Shown here one piece after another: positions 39,422-51,400 of a DNA stretch of 64,000 bases (its first letter is position 1; each line of letters starts with the position of its first letter). This stretch comes from Membranipora membranacea (taxonomy: Eukaryota > Bryozoa > Gymnolaemata > Cheilostomatida > Membraniporidae). Both the position numbers and the translations under genes were made by a program. Below the pieces are notes generated by a model. That model made no database searches. It was not told where the DNA came from and saw nothing but the letters and a program-made list of their open reading frames with translations. The stretch is from assembly GCA_914767715.1 (NCBI GenBank), contig OU612073.1:18290001-18354000 (forward strand), read 5' to 3'.

Positions 39422-40172
39422 AGTGTTATATCCTTCCTATTTTGTGTATGACTTGCTTTACCTGGCTATAGAAACTTATAGCAGGTGTTTATTACTGTCT
39501 TGTAATTGTGGCTAATATTTTAGAACTAAAATATTTACGAGCAACTATAAAAACTTATGGTGCACAAATATTAATATAACTACTTGTTTGAGATTATATG
39601 AACATATAACTCGATTGGGTATTGACTTTGGTACAGCCTCGATGCAAAACTATCAACAAACTCTGATATTCCAGAAATCCTCCTTAGATCGATATTTAGT
39701 TTCCGAGATTATATCCGTTTTTAGCCTCGATGCAAAACTATCAACAAACTCTGATATTCCAGAAATCCTCCTTAGATCAATATTTAGTTTCCGAGATTAT
39801 ATCCGTTTTTAGCCTCGATGCAAAACTATCAACAAACTCCGATATCCCAGTAATCCTCCTTAGATCGATATTAAACAAACATTACACAGAAATAAGTATT
39901 CTGAATATTTATTTTGAGTGTTTTTATTTGCTTAACTGCAAAACTGGCAAATTGTATTAACACTAATGTAAAGGTTTGTTACACAATGACAAGTGTTGAT
40001 TGTCACTCTAAGCATTACTGGAATAAAACAGAATATATATACATATTGACAAGGTAAGAAATAATAGACAATACAAATACAAAACAATAGTGAGTACTAA
40101 GATAAATGTCTGAGCCAGTTAGTATACTTTGTTTAATGTCAAGGGGGATAACCACTGTTTATTTGCTCGATA
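39422..40172. other. about 750 bp present only in unit A, bounded by ACCAG
   Basis: Unit B reads ACCACAGAACAGACCAGTAACAG. In unit A, GACCAG and TAACAG are separated by about 750 bp, and the block ends in CACACCAG. Either an insertion with a 5-bp duplication or a deletion in unit B through ACCAG microhomology would explain it. The block includes the 93-bp tandem repeat at 39639-39871. Confidence 0.7.
39639..39871. repeat. 93-bp tandem repeat, about 2.5 copies
   Basis: The unit starts AGCCTCGATGCAAAACTATC and ends near GATTATATCCGTTTTT. Copies start at about 39639, 39723 and 39811, with one or two substitutions between them. It makes an artefactual open frame on the plus strand. Confidence 0.85.
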
Positions 40173-41385
40173 CCACACCAGTAACAGATTGCATTCAGCA
40201 GTGCAGCACAGAATGTGAAAATAGATATTGAAGAATGAGATGAGGGACCAGACTTCCTTATGGTGAATTCAAAAACCCTGGATAACATGTACCCAAAGGC
40301 AGAAGTGTGTTCACAGGATGAGGAGAAGTTTGCATTTTCGCACCCGCTTGAAACTCTTCTGTAACTAGGTAAAACTGGTGCTAGCGAACATTAAGTCACA
40401 CACAAATTAGCAAAACTAAATACTAGCTGATGGCTTTGATATCTATGATATTTAGATATGAGACTAGGGCTACTGGTGCTGTAGAGATCATTATTCCCGG
40501 CTTCAGCTGGGGTTAAAACCTTGTATTGAAATGGCTTGAATACTGCCGCAAATTTCTAATTGAAAAAATAAACACCTGGATTTTTATGTTTTCAATTTAA
40601 ATCCCAGCATTAGACTCTCTGAAACTAAATTGCTTCAGGGCGCATTATCTCACCAATAAACTCTTTATAAGCTTTATTACACTAAATTTACTGAGCATCT
40701 GAACACTGTTTTCAGGTTCTTGAGTTTCACCACACCATACCATAACAATGGGACCTGACTTAAACAGCAACATAGGAGACAAGAGTTTTGCAAGACTCGC
40801 ACTCACGACAAATAATGTGACTATTAGCAGTATTAAACCACTAGGTAAATGGGAGGGGTAAGTCAGACATTGTTCGCAATCACCTCTCCTTCACTTTGAT
40901 TATCTATGAATTAATGAAAGAATTGTGCAGGTTCTGAACCTCACCAGGGCCTCACTTAGTGTCATGGCAAAGGCAAAGTGAGTAGATATAGGACAATTTT
41001 ACATACAGGCAAGACAAGTAGGGCATCTCCGAGCCACACACCAAGTTGCAAATGTGCTACATAAACATCGTCTAGCCTGTGCAGACTGTCCGGGTTGAAT
41101 GGGACGCCCCGAACCCAACCCGGAGAGACTGTCCAGGTTATACATAGTTAGTGCAGAAGATATAGTGCACATGACACTTACAAGTTTGACTACCTGTCGC
41201 CTATGTACAAACAATATATTACACTTAAATAACATATACCCCTAACTGGCCAACTACTACGAAAATCTGTAATATAGCTAGCTGGCAAGTTCTGACTCCA
41301 ATCCAAATCGTTCAAGAAAGTTTTCCTTTGTATCACTCCAAACAAAAAGCTATGTGAGACAGTGATTTGCCCTAGTATCATCAAT

Positions 41386-41717
41386 AGACAGCTAAACCTA
41401 CTACAAGGGGTCCCAGCAATGGGCCATGTAAGACCAATAACCCTAACACGTACGCTGTGTTTTATAGGGTGGCAATGGTGGATTGGAATGTGCTGTGGGA
41501 TGAGAGAACACAACTCCGAGTAGTGAATAGCGGGCTCTCTAATTAGCGCCATCGACCCATTCTGTTTTGGGGATGGTGAGGTGGCGCAATCGGTTAGCGC
41601 GCTTGCTATTCACTGCCAGGCGATTAGTGCCGCAGGAGTTGTGGGTTCGAGTCCCACTGGGGGAGCTTTCATTGTTGATTGTTCCAGTCCCCAGCACCCT
41701 CGGGTGTATACCTCTCC
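41386..41717 (+). mobile_element. tRNA-derived SINE-like element, 332 bp, with an empty site in unit A
   Basis: Unit A (25461-25474) reads CATCAATATTCC uninterrupted. Here CAAT is duplicated around 332 bp (CAAT at 41382-41385 and 41718-41721). Inside, TGGCGCAATCGGTTAGCGC (A-box type) and GGTTCGAGTCCCAC (B-box type) sit in tRNA spacing at about 41582-41660, closest to a tRNA-Ile-like ancestor. The 5' acceptor strand does not pair with the 3' one, so it is not a working tRNA. About 190 bp lie upstream of the tRNA part and no A-rich tail is seen, which is unusual for a SINE. Confidence 0.85.
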
Positions 41718-42098
41718 CAATATTCCAGAACAATGGATTAAATCTTCGGACAAATAAATACAACTATATTATTATATTATATGTGTATGTGTACATAAGT
41801 TGGCACATTGTGTAATTAATGCAAAAATCAATCTCTCTTAAATTCAATAGCAATCCTTCTGTACAGAATTAGATTTTGTTTTGACACAAGTAAACTAATT
41901 GAACCTCAGCAGACATCTTGCTAGTTCTGCATAATTGATTAGCGAAAATAGTAAACGCAGAGATGACTAACAGCTTTCAGTGATGTAACTATGTTTTAAA
42001 TAACAAACAGAACAATAGCGGCAGCAGCCCTCATACATATACATAGAACAATCAATAAAAACATACATGCAGCAGAATTAAAATACAGCATTATTAGT

Positions 42099-42360
42099 CT
42101 TTCGTTGGGGAGATTATTATTTTCCATATTATGAGGGGTAAAATTCAAAAATTGAATAATGTAGTTTGGCATTGACTTCTGCCTTCTGCTACAGTATAGG
42201 TAGGGGGTGGGGTCAGCAAATATTGAAATTCTATATACAATTATAAAATATAAACAGACAGATAAGCAGATCTGTTCCCTTTTAATAAAATGGAGAGGTT
42301 TAAGTATTATTGGCACATCTTTCATTTCATCAACACTGTAAATAAAGATAACCTTGAGGA
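42099..42360. other. about 260 bp present only in unit B, 3' of CUB-C
   Basis: Unit A reads GCATTATTAGTAACCTATTGAC across this point (about 25881). Unit B has about 260 bp of unrelated AT-rich DNA between TTATTAG and AACCTATTG. No coding or terminal-repeat structure was recognised. Confidence 0.7.
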
Positions 42361-42516
42361 TAACCTATTGACACCCACACCCACAAATCACGCAAAACTG
42401 AGAATAACCTGAGTGTCAAGATTATTATTATGAGCAGATAACATCACATAAATAAATCTGCATGGTATTTCAGGTATTTAGGACCACAGGCTACAAAGTG
42501 ATTTTGCCAACAGAGC

Positions 42517-45500
42517 TCAAATGCTACATAGGGTGAGATTATGGCTGGTGGGGGTTCTATAATCACTATCGGGTAACCGAGATGATCGTATCACATTGAG
42601 GGGAGGTGCACCTGTAGACTGAGCTCCTCCGCCGTGTATACTAGATCCAGTAATTGAGTGTAGTGATGAGTCACCCAGAGGGGGTAGTTTACCACCTAAA
42701 AGACATAAATCATGCTTAAATCAGAGTCATATATAATTTAACTTGCTGCAAACTCAGTTTGGGTGGCCTAAATCAACTGGCTATTGGGATATCGATAATT
42801 ATCCCTCTCTGTTTATGAACCTTAACTAGGACTTAACATCAACATAATATGTAATTGCTTCAAAAGTCTAGGATCCAAGTTATGCATTATGTTGCATCTT
42901 CACTGAGGAATTATCACAACACGTCATCTAGAAAAAACGCAAACAAATATATGTCTACAAGCTTCGAATTTCTGTGACAAATTCGGTTTTGCTGAGGGAA
43001 CTCTAAAAGGTGCATAAAAATCGAACGACCACCCTTGTTAGAACAGCTTGGCTACTCAAGCTGAAATACCATATGTCTGTACGTGGGAACATATGTTTCT
43101 ATTCTACAGCGGCACACATTAATGACAGCTGATCAGATTACCACAGTGCTTATATTTAACTACAGTGTTACAGTGTAAACTCTATGTACATTATTCCTAT
43201 AGAGTATTGGTGCACAACATCGAATAAGGTTTGACAGCTGTGGGATTGAAAATGAGATAAGTGAGGTTTCCCGAGCATCAATTTCACTATTGCCTGGCTC
43301 AGACCCCTGGCTTTTTAGGTCCTTCAAATAGGATATTTCGCTGCCAAATTGCTCGCCCAGGAGATATATTGTTTCATACAGTGATGAACGATTTGGGAAC
43401 GAGACCTCAAGCAGGTCTGATCCATCACAACAGTAAGCAATCAGTAAACAACTTTGACGGTTTTTGATTGAAAGAAACCTCAACAGACCACCCATGAGAA
43501 AGGTTGAGTGAAGAACTTGAGCTATTTTTCCCCAGTCTATCGATGATATTTAACCGATAAACGGTTATTCTTCACAGCTAATTACATTGTATGTCGGTAA
43601 GCTACCACGCGGCTGACTTGTAAACAGGAGTAACAAGTGGCAGCCACTCAAGCTCCTACCAATCTTCTACGCAGATGTAACTCAACAGATAACGCTTTTG
43701 TTATTCGAAATCCTCAGCAGCTACACTAAGTACCACACATAATATAAATAAATAACTACATGACAATGTTAGTGGGACTACAAGAGCTAATACCTGTAAG
43801 GGGAGTTATCGGTGGTAAAGATATACCTGATAAACATTCAACCATCATACATCCTGGCATAAGTTTTCAAACTCTCGATTCTGAGGCGATAACCATGCCC
43901 AATTTTGAGATATCAGGGAAGAGTTTGTCTCTAAGGAGATTTAACTTTGCAGATCAAATGTTTTTGCAATGGAATACATGGACAGTGCAGAACATGAAGC
44001 TAAGAAAATATCCCGGTCAACAAGATTGTCAGTCCGCGACTAGAGTTACTTACCCAGAGGAGCAAGTCGGGGGTTGCTTGGTGGTTTTCTGGTCGACAAC
44101 CCATAATCATCATCCATAGAACCATCACTCACCAAAATCTATAGAGAAAACAAATAATAGGGTGTTGATCATTACAAAATGGTTGACGTAGGTATAAAAT
44201 TTAGGTTGTAGCCCTTATAGAATTATAGAAGATCTTTAAATAGAATATAAACCTCAGAAGAACGTGTTATAATTCAGCAGTGGTATTGAGAGGTCTGTTC
44301 TTCCTAGAGGGAAAAGTGGCATTTCATTGTATGCCCAGATATGGTCCTTTAAACACGTATCCACAACAGAATATTTGAGGTTGAAACCATTCACAAGAAT
44401 GTCTTGATACAAGGAGCCAACTGGCGACTCTGTGTATATCGATCACTATGGGTAAAAAGCAAAGACTACTATCAGATAGTAGTCTTTGCTTTTTACCCAT
44501 AGTGATCGATATACACAGAGTCGCCAGTTGGCTCCTTGTATCAAGACATTCTTGTGATCACCAGATACCTAGCTACCAGGAAACATTTTAATGTCTCAAT
44601 CTAAATCCTCACTAAAGTGCAGCATATGAAAGCATATCCCATGATGCAACTGCCTGGAATTTCCGGGTCAGGGAATTCCAGGCAATTGCATCATGGGATA
44701 TGTTTGCATAGTCATGGTTGTTGGAATGTTGTAAACATGCACTATTGGACTTACCTGTGTCGCAGAGGGTATGATAGGTTGTGGTTCTTCTATCATCGAT
44801 CGCTGCCTTGTTCCTACAAGCTCAGACAATGGTACAGCGCCAGGCTTAGTGTAGTAATCTACAAAAACAGCAACATTTAACTGCCTCGGTATTCATGCTA
44901 GACTTGGATCGTGTTCTTAGAAATAATATTGTACCACAAGAATGCAAGGCAACCAGGGGTATACAATTCATCCTATATCTGAGGCCGGATGCATATGCTT
45001 ATCTTAAATGTTGTTTTTTGGTAGAAAAGCAGACAAGACCACACTTACCTTGCTCATCATAACCTGCAGTCAAATTACGTGACGCCGTTGAAGGCCTGTC
45101 AGCAGGCACTCTTAGATGTCCAGTCCCTGAAGAGAGATCATAATCATTATATATACATATATATACATATATATACATAAATTATACTGTATACGGTGTG
45201 CTGTATATTAAGATTGAATATCAAACTCATTAAACGAAAGGTTATGTGAGGGTAGATGAACCATTGACCGAGCGGACTTAGATTTACGATTTTCAAGAGA
45301 CAAGGATATATATTTATAAAATTTAACTTCTTAAGTCACTCATCACATGGGTAAAAGAGAGGCTTCAGTGGAACAATATACTCTCTTACTATCACTGGCA
45401 ATATTGTTAACCTAAGAGCCTACCAGCAGTACCAGGCCTTACAGCTGTCCCTGGTCTTGCTGCAGTTCCTGGCCTTGCGGCAGTTCTTGGTCTAGCAGCA

Positions 45501-48500
45501 GTTCCCGGTCTTCTCTCAGTTCCATATTCCTCGATATAACCTAGCAATAGTAACAGCCAAATAGACGGCAATACCATGCTTGCATTTAACCTTTAGTTCA
45601 AATCATCATAGGACTACATATAGTTTGCTATGACCATCTTGAGAATTTTCTGATTCTGATGTTCCAACTCTCACTACCTTGATTTGCAGCAGTGGCTATA
45701 GCTTACTCCTTACTGGGACATCGGAAAAGGAAACAGGCTAGGGCAGACAAGAGCCCAACATATCAATGCAAACACCCATGCTAAATTCAATTTTCATGGG
45801 TTTGGTACAGTTAAGTAAACCCAGTACCTCCATTTCCGATGTAAGCCTTCTCGGCGAGCTCGATATCTCTCTTAGGTTTGTACCAGAAGAAGTATATAAG
45901 AATAGCGACGATCACGAGGACAAAAAGTAGGAGCAGCACAACGATCACCGCGGTAACTAAAATACAAAGTAACTATCAGTGGCCTTGGAGTTGTAATCTT
46001 CTCTCCGAACAATTACTGAATGATGAATGGAGTATAAGACCACATACCATAATGTATCGCAGTAAAGGCTCTAGCCTAAAGCTGAGTGTGCCGTGGAGGT
46101 GTAGGTCTTATAAGGCACATATGGTCTCGTGTGAGAATTCAGATGATACAAGTTTGAACACATATATATATTGTACCTTAGAGTATGAGATCGTTAAAAG
46201 ATACAATTTACATTTCTGCGTAGGTGGTGGTGGTCACTGTTAGAGAATTGGCGATAAGGTTTATGGTATATCATACAATGAGCAAGTCATGGATATGCTA
46301 TCTTTGACCTTACAAACAAAACATTTCAAAGTAAACTCCACCCTGCTACCACTACGGATTATTAGATAAAACTTACTAGCTACAGGATCCGTTGGTGCGT
46401 CTGTCGAAGGTTCGTATATCTGATACTCTATATTGAATCCCCTGTAGTGTAGGTATTTATCAGTTTTAAATTTGGCATGTACCCAGTTAGAAGGAGAGAG
46501 TAGAGGAGGAGGGAGTCCTGTGTTCCAGTTACCCGTGTACTCTCCTATCAACTCCTCGGTAAGGATATCCTGTCCGGAGTATATCTAAATAAAAAAAAAA
46601 AAGAGTAGATCACAGTAGTAGAGGACCTGAAGATCTGAAAAGGACAGATAGTGGCATGACTTACTGGTGCCCCTCTGGTTGAAAAGTAGGTAGAAGTGCC
46701 ACTCGTGGCCTGTTAACTATCTAGTTTGTTACGGTTATTATGTTAATTGTGGACGAAATTCTACCATGTTACTCAGTTTAATGATCTTATAATATTGTTA
46801 TTTCATATTTTTACAGGATGCAAAATATCTAGATTAATCTCAACAGTTTTCAATGATGGCTCATTCAGAAAACATTCAAAAATAGGAATTTGTGAATAGT
46901 ACGAATCATCCTTAATAACATAAAGCTTACATGGTTAAAACGGAAACATCAAACAAAATCTTTGATCAAAAGTCTTCACTATACCTGCAGAACATCTTTT
47001 TTTTGTTCCGTTTTTAGGTATTTGAATGAGAAGACGATTCTGTTTCCTGGCGGAGCTGTAAGTACCCAGTGTGTCTCTGAGTTAGATGGGTAATTCTCAG
47101 GGTACAGAGGAGACTGAAGAAAGGAGGGACTACCTTGTACTACTTCACGTCTAATTGTCCCATCAGGCACTAAAATATATCAACCATTTGTCAAAAGTTG
47201 AACATAACTGGCGATAATTCCAGGTAATAATAACTAATGGTACCTTTACCCTAGCTCCAAAAGTTAGGTTCACAAAACTAAACTGTATAGTGGTAATTGG
47301 AGTAAGAAAGTGAGACATTGTTGGTAAAAACAGCATGTGATCTAGAAATGACTGAGTCTGGACCCATCCTGATCTTGAAATCTCTGAATACGGCTTCTCT
47401 AAAGTAGATGGCCGTAAAACATCCTTAATGTCAATTATCTACCTGACCAAAGTTACATAATATAAAGGATTATGGTATATCATACAATGAGCAAGTCACG
47501 GATATGCTATCTTTGACCTTACAAACAAAAAAAAACAAAGTAAACTCCACCCTGCTACCACTACGGATTATTAGATAAAACTTACTAGCTACAGGATCCG
47601 TTGGTGCGTCTGTCGAAGGTTCGTATATCTGATACTCTATATTGAATCCCCTGTAGTGTAGGTAGTTATCAGTTTTAAATTTGACATGTACCCAATTAGA
47701 AGGAGAGAGTAGAGGAGGAGGTAGTGCGGTGTTCCAGTTACCGGTGTACTCTCCTATCAACTCCGCGGTAAAGATATCCTGTCCGGAGTATATCTAAATA
47801 AAAATACATTTGAGAGTAGATCACAGTAGCAGGGGACCTGAAGATCTGAAAAGGACAGATAGTGGCATGACTTACTGGTGCCCCTTGGTTGAAAAGTAGG
47901 TAGAAGTGCCACTCGTGGCCTGTTAACTATCTAGTTTGTTACGGTTATTATGTTAATTGTGGACGAAATTCTACCATGTTACTCAGTTTAATGATCTTAT
48001 AATATTGTTATTTTATATATTTACAGGACGCAAAATATCTAGATTAATCTCAACAGTTTTCGATGATGGCTTATTCAAAGAACATTCAAAAATATGAATA
48101 TGTGAATAGTATGAATCATTCTTAATTACATAAAGCTTACATGGTTAAAATGGAAACATCGAACAAAATCTTTGACCAAAAGTCTTCACTATACCTGCAG
48201 AATATCTTTTTTTGGTTCCGTTTTGAGGTATTTGAATGAGAAGATGATTCTGTTTCCTGGCGGAGCTGTAAGTACCCAGTGTGTCTCTGAGTTAGCTGGG
48301 TAATTCTCAGGGTATAGAGGAGACTGAAGAAAGGAGGGACTACCTTGTACTACCTCACGTCTAATTGTCCCATCAGGCACTAAAATATATCAACCATTTG
48401 TCAAAAGTTGAACATAACTGGCGATAATTCCAGGTAATAATATCTAATGGTACCTTTACCCTAGCTCCAAAAGTTAGGTTCACAAAACCAAACTGTATAG

Positions 48501-51400
48501 TGGTAATTGGAGTAAGAAAGTGAGACATTGTTGGTAAAAACAGCATGTGATCTAGAAATGACTGAGTCTGGACCCATCCTGATCTTGAAATCTCTGAATA
48601 CGGCTTCTCTAAAGTAGATGGCCGTAAAACATCCTTAATGTCAATTATCTACCTGACCAAAGTTACACAATATAAATAAAAGAGGAGAAAGGTGTACAAC
48701 ATTGGTGAAGATTAAAAATGGTTGATTCAAATCGGATGCCTCATCATTCGCCACATCCCTTAAAGGCAAGGCAGCAATATATACACCAAGTTGCTCTCCA
48801 TTTGCAGGCAGGTCGGAGCACACCTGGGGCCAACCAAACCCCAGTAGTCGATAGACTGCAATGGGATACAGAAATGAGAAATAAAATCAAGAGATTTTCA
48901 ATGACATCCAATACTCACAACTGTTGCCTAACTCTCAAGCTAAAACAGGGCAATAAAGTGTAAACGATATTTAAGTAAAAAAACTAATTTATGTATAAAT
49001 CTCAGGGCTGATGTTGGTATAGACTTGTTGAAAATATCAATATGTATATGGCTGCATGTCACACGGATAACAACTCTTTGTATATGAATTTGCAAAATCA
49101 AAAGGGTTGAAGAGAATCAGTTCTATCATTCCAGAAATTTGTCACAGTGAGCACGATCCCCGTTCTCTTTGGAGGGGCTTTGGGCCAAGCAGTAGCTTCA
49201 TCGATGCGCGGTTTCTGCCATGAATGCTACATTACATATCTATTTGTTGAAACAACCTTAGGTATCATATAAAACAGTACAGTTGGCGAGCTCAGGTAAA
49301 AAAATTGTCTTCCATAAATCTTGCTTAGCACCATCAATGAAAATTTATTTTCTGTGTTTTGCAGTGTTCACCTTGAGAAAAAAATTGTCCTTCAGGTGAC
49401 TAGAGTGTCTTTACTGTGATGACTGTGGGGACTAACGTGCGGAGCTGATGCCTACAGTCACTGGTTATCTTGATAAAATGATTCCGATAAAGTGATTCAC
49501 TAAAAAATCTAACTCAGGGATGGTTAGTGCTGATAGTCTCTCAGAATAAAATATAATATTTATAGAGCTGGTATGAGTGAAATACAGTGACTGATTTGTT
49601 ATTGTTTTCTAATAGTTGTTACCGATGCAACCGATTCCTGAGTAAAAACTTAACTTAAGGTCTACTTACAAGCCTGGGTAGTGACTAAGGATAAATTCTC
49701 TTCCCAGTGGAATTGGAATCCTGTCCCCTCATTACTCGAGTCTGACTGGAATAGTATACTCACAGAGTTCCCCACTGATATGGCTTCAATGGGCATGTCA
49801 GAACTCTCAACCAATGTCAGATTATAGCCGGTGCTGCTGTCACTTATCTTAAAATACAAAATATAGTAACATGTGTGTGAATCACTGATATGGAATAATT
49901 ACCTTAGTGGTGTGAATAATCAGTATCGTTAATCAAGCATGCAAGGAATACCAACGTTTGTTATCCCATAAACATATAAATACTATTTATATTTATATGT
50001 TTATAGTTAAACCTCAAAAAATTATTCTTCCGAAATGTAAGATATGTTGACAATGAGATTCATGTCTAAAAATTGGTGAAAAATTACTGTGATAAGAATG
50101 AAATAGAGAAAATATCCTTCAAGAGAGTTTTTACTTCACCAAAAAACCCAGGGCAAGCTGCTGCGTGAGCTCATAAAGCCAGTGTGAAGGTAGACAACTG
50201 AGCAAAAGGAGGCACAGCATTGTTTGAATTGGTAGTCTGCACGCGCAGACCTGGGCGCTATCTCCCTGGGCGCTTACAACCTGGATTTGTTGATGTGTGA
50301 CACACTGATATTTTCTATTATCTGGGATAGTGTAAGTGCACAGAAGGCTCTAATGCGAGTTAGTGGCATTACATCATCAACCATTCATCTGATAATGTAA
50401 AGCCACTAACTCGTATTGGAGTTGTCTGAGCACTAAGACTAGATCTGAGATGGCGTGAGGTGTACAGAAAGCAATCTCCAACCTACTCTGTGCCCTCAGA
50501 CTTTCCCACCTTCCCAACGGCCCCCTGTAGACCCCACCAACCTGTAGACTGTCACCACTTGCTAGCCCTAGTCCCTCAAAATTGATATCGAGAGGATGGC
50601 CCGAAGAAGTTGAAACCAACACTTCCCATATACAGTCTGATTGATAGAAACTTGGATAACCAGCAGACTTCAACCTCCCTTCGTTGTTTGTAACAGTCCG
50701 AGCCTCTCCATCACATTCATCTGAAAACATTATAGAAATATGGTAATAAAAGTATTCATCTATGTCGATGATGTCATGAACCAGAAACTTACCAGTAATA
50801 TTATATAAAGTTGATTCATGTCTAAGATAACGCATCCATGTAGATGGGCTACAGTTCCACAAATCACTGGAACTTAAATGGTAGATCTGTAATCAAGATA
50901 TTATTCTTCTTTGATTTCAAAATCTAAAGCTAGAACGATTAAACTTCAGACAAGTCAGGTGAAGAAATCTGAAATGATCTGTAAAAAATAAACAAAAAAG
51001 AACAATATGAGTGTGAGGACCAATGCCATGGTTTGTGTGTTTGCACTTCTTAGGAATGGGGTTTCACTTACCATTGGACAGTTCAGTATCTGCTAACACA
51101 AGAGCCGTCCGCAGTAAACCTACAAAATACAGTTTAAGTGATAACAATGAGAACATGACGAGGGGCAGTGGAATATAGATTACTGATCATAAGAAATAAG
51201 ACTAGAAATACAACAATTTTTGAAAATCTCTGTACTCAAACTCAATATTGAATTGAGGACACAAAATCATATTTTCCAAGAAGGTGTCACTAATTCAAAT
51301 CGATTTTGATTCTAAAGTGGAAAAAAGAACCTAGGTCGTACTTACCGATTGTTAGGAGGAGCGACCCAAAAGAGTAAAACTTAAAGTAATCTTGCGCCAT
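42517..51400 (-). CDS. CUB-C: three-CUB single-pass protein with shortened RPGTA tail (645 aa, complete)
   Basis: Fourteen exons agree in phase: 51400..51346, 51119..51072, 50720..50542, 49847..49670, 48379..48195, 47793..47586, 47169..46985, 46584..46377, 45956..45828, 45540..45424, 45126..45049, 44858..44755, 44138..44054 and 42695..42517. It is the tandem copy of CUB-B with a signal peptide, CUB 1 (about 35-153), then two near-identical copies of CUB 2 (about 154-284 and 285-415) from a 1.21-kb internal duplication, and a membrane helix near 420-440. The RPGTA exon is 117 nt versus 180 nt in CUB-B, leaving about five units. An about 80-bp deletion changes the C-terminus from RLPDSDSDDDKW to RLPDSD followed by YRTPTSHNLTLCSI. 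Both CUB 2 copies lost the 27-nt linker end (TTKKAGLEP) present in CUB-B. No stop or frameshift is seen, so it can make a protein. Confidence 0.88.
44391..44557. repeat. 167-bp near-perfect palindrome in a CUB-C intron
   Basis: Arms of 83 bp pair around a single central base at 44474 (GACTACTATC-A-GATAGTAGTC). I found no mismatch. Unit A has only the right-hand arm (about 28012-28100), with several differences. The structure lies between exons 44858..44755 and 44138..44054. Confidence 0.92.
44622..44707. repeat. intronic hairpin, unit B copy
   Basis: Copy of the hairpin at 28162-28247, with the same arms (core ATATCCCATGATGCAA). It lies just 48 bp from the donor of the exon ending at 44755 and 65 bp from the long palindrome. 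Confidence 0.85.
46259..48677. repeat. 1.21-kb direct tandem duplication spanning both CUB 2 exons
   Basis: 46259-47467 and about 47469-48677 are near-identical copies of the unit A segment at about 29870-31085. Exon borders recur at 1209-1210 bp spacing (46377/47586, 46985/48195). The join reads TATAAAGGATTATGG at about 47462-47476. Each copy contains the second-half CUB 2 exon, the intron and the first-half CUB 2 exon. Splicing phases (1 in, 1 out) let the extra module be read without frameshift. Confidence 0.95.

Larger units (their letters stand above)
25333..41250. repeat. segmental duplication unit A
   Basis: Nearly collinear with 41251-54245. Exons, introns, intergenic DNA and small hairpins match base for base over long stretches, with scattered substitutions and a handful of discrete insertions or deletions. 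The unit holds the CUB-B gene, a retrotransposon block found only here, and a broken copy of the last SLC35E2-like exon. The far edges share ACATATACCCCTAA (41232-41245 and about 54228-54243). Confidence 0.95.

Noticed and set aside
39588-39960. Plus-strand frames with repeated QNYQQTLIFQ-type peptides
   Set aside because: These come from the 93-bp tandem repeat in a unit A-only block. No gene structure.
41577-41665. Functional tRNA gene
   Set aside because: A-box and B-box motifs match, but the acceptor stem strands do not pair and the same unit recurs in a dispersed 332-bp repeat, so it is tRNA-derived.
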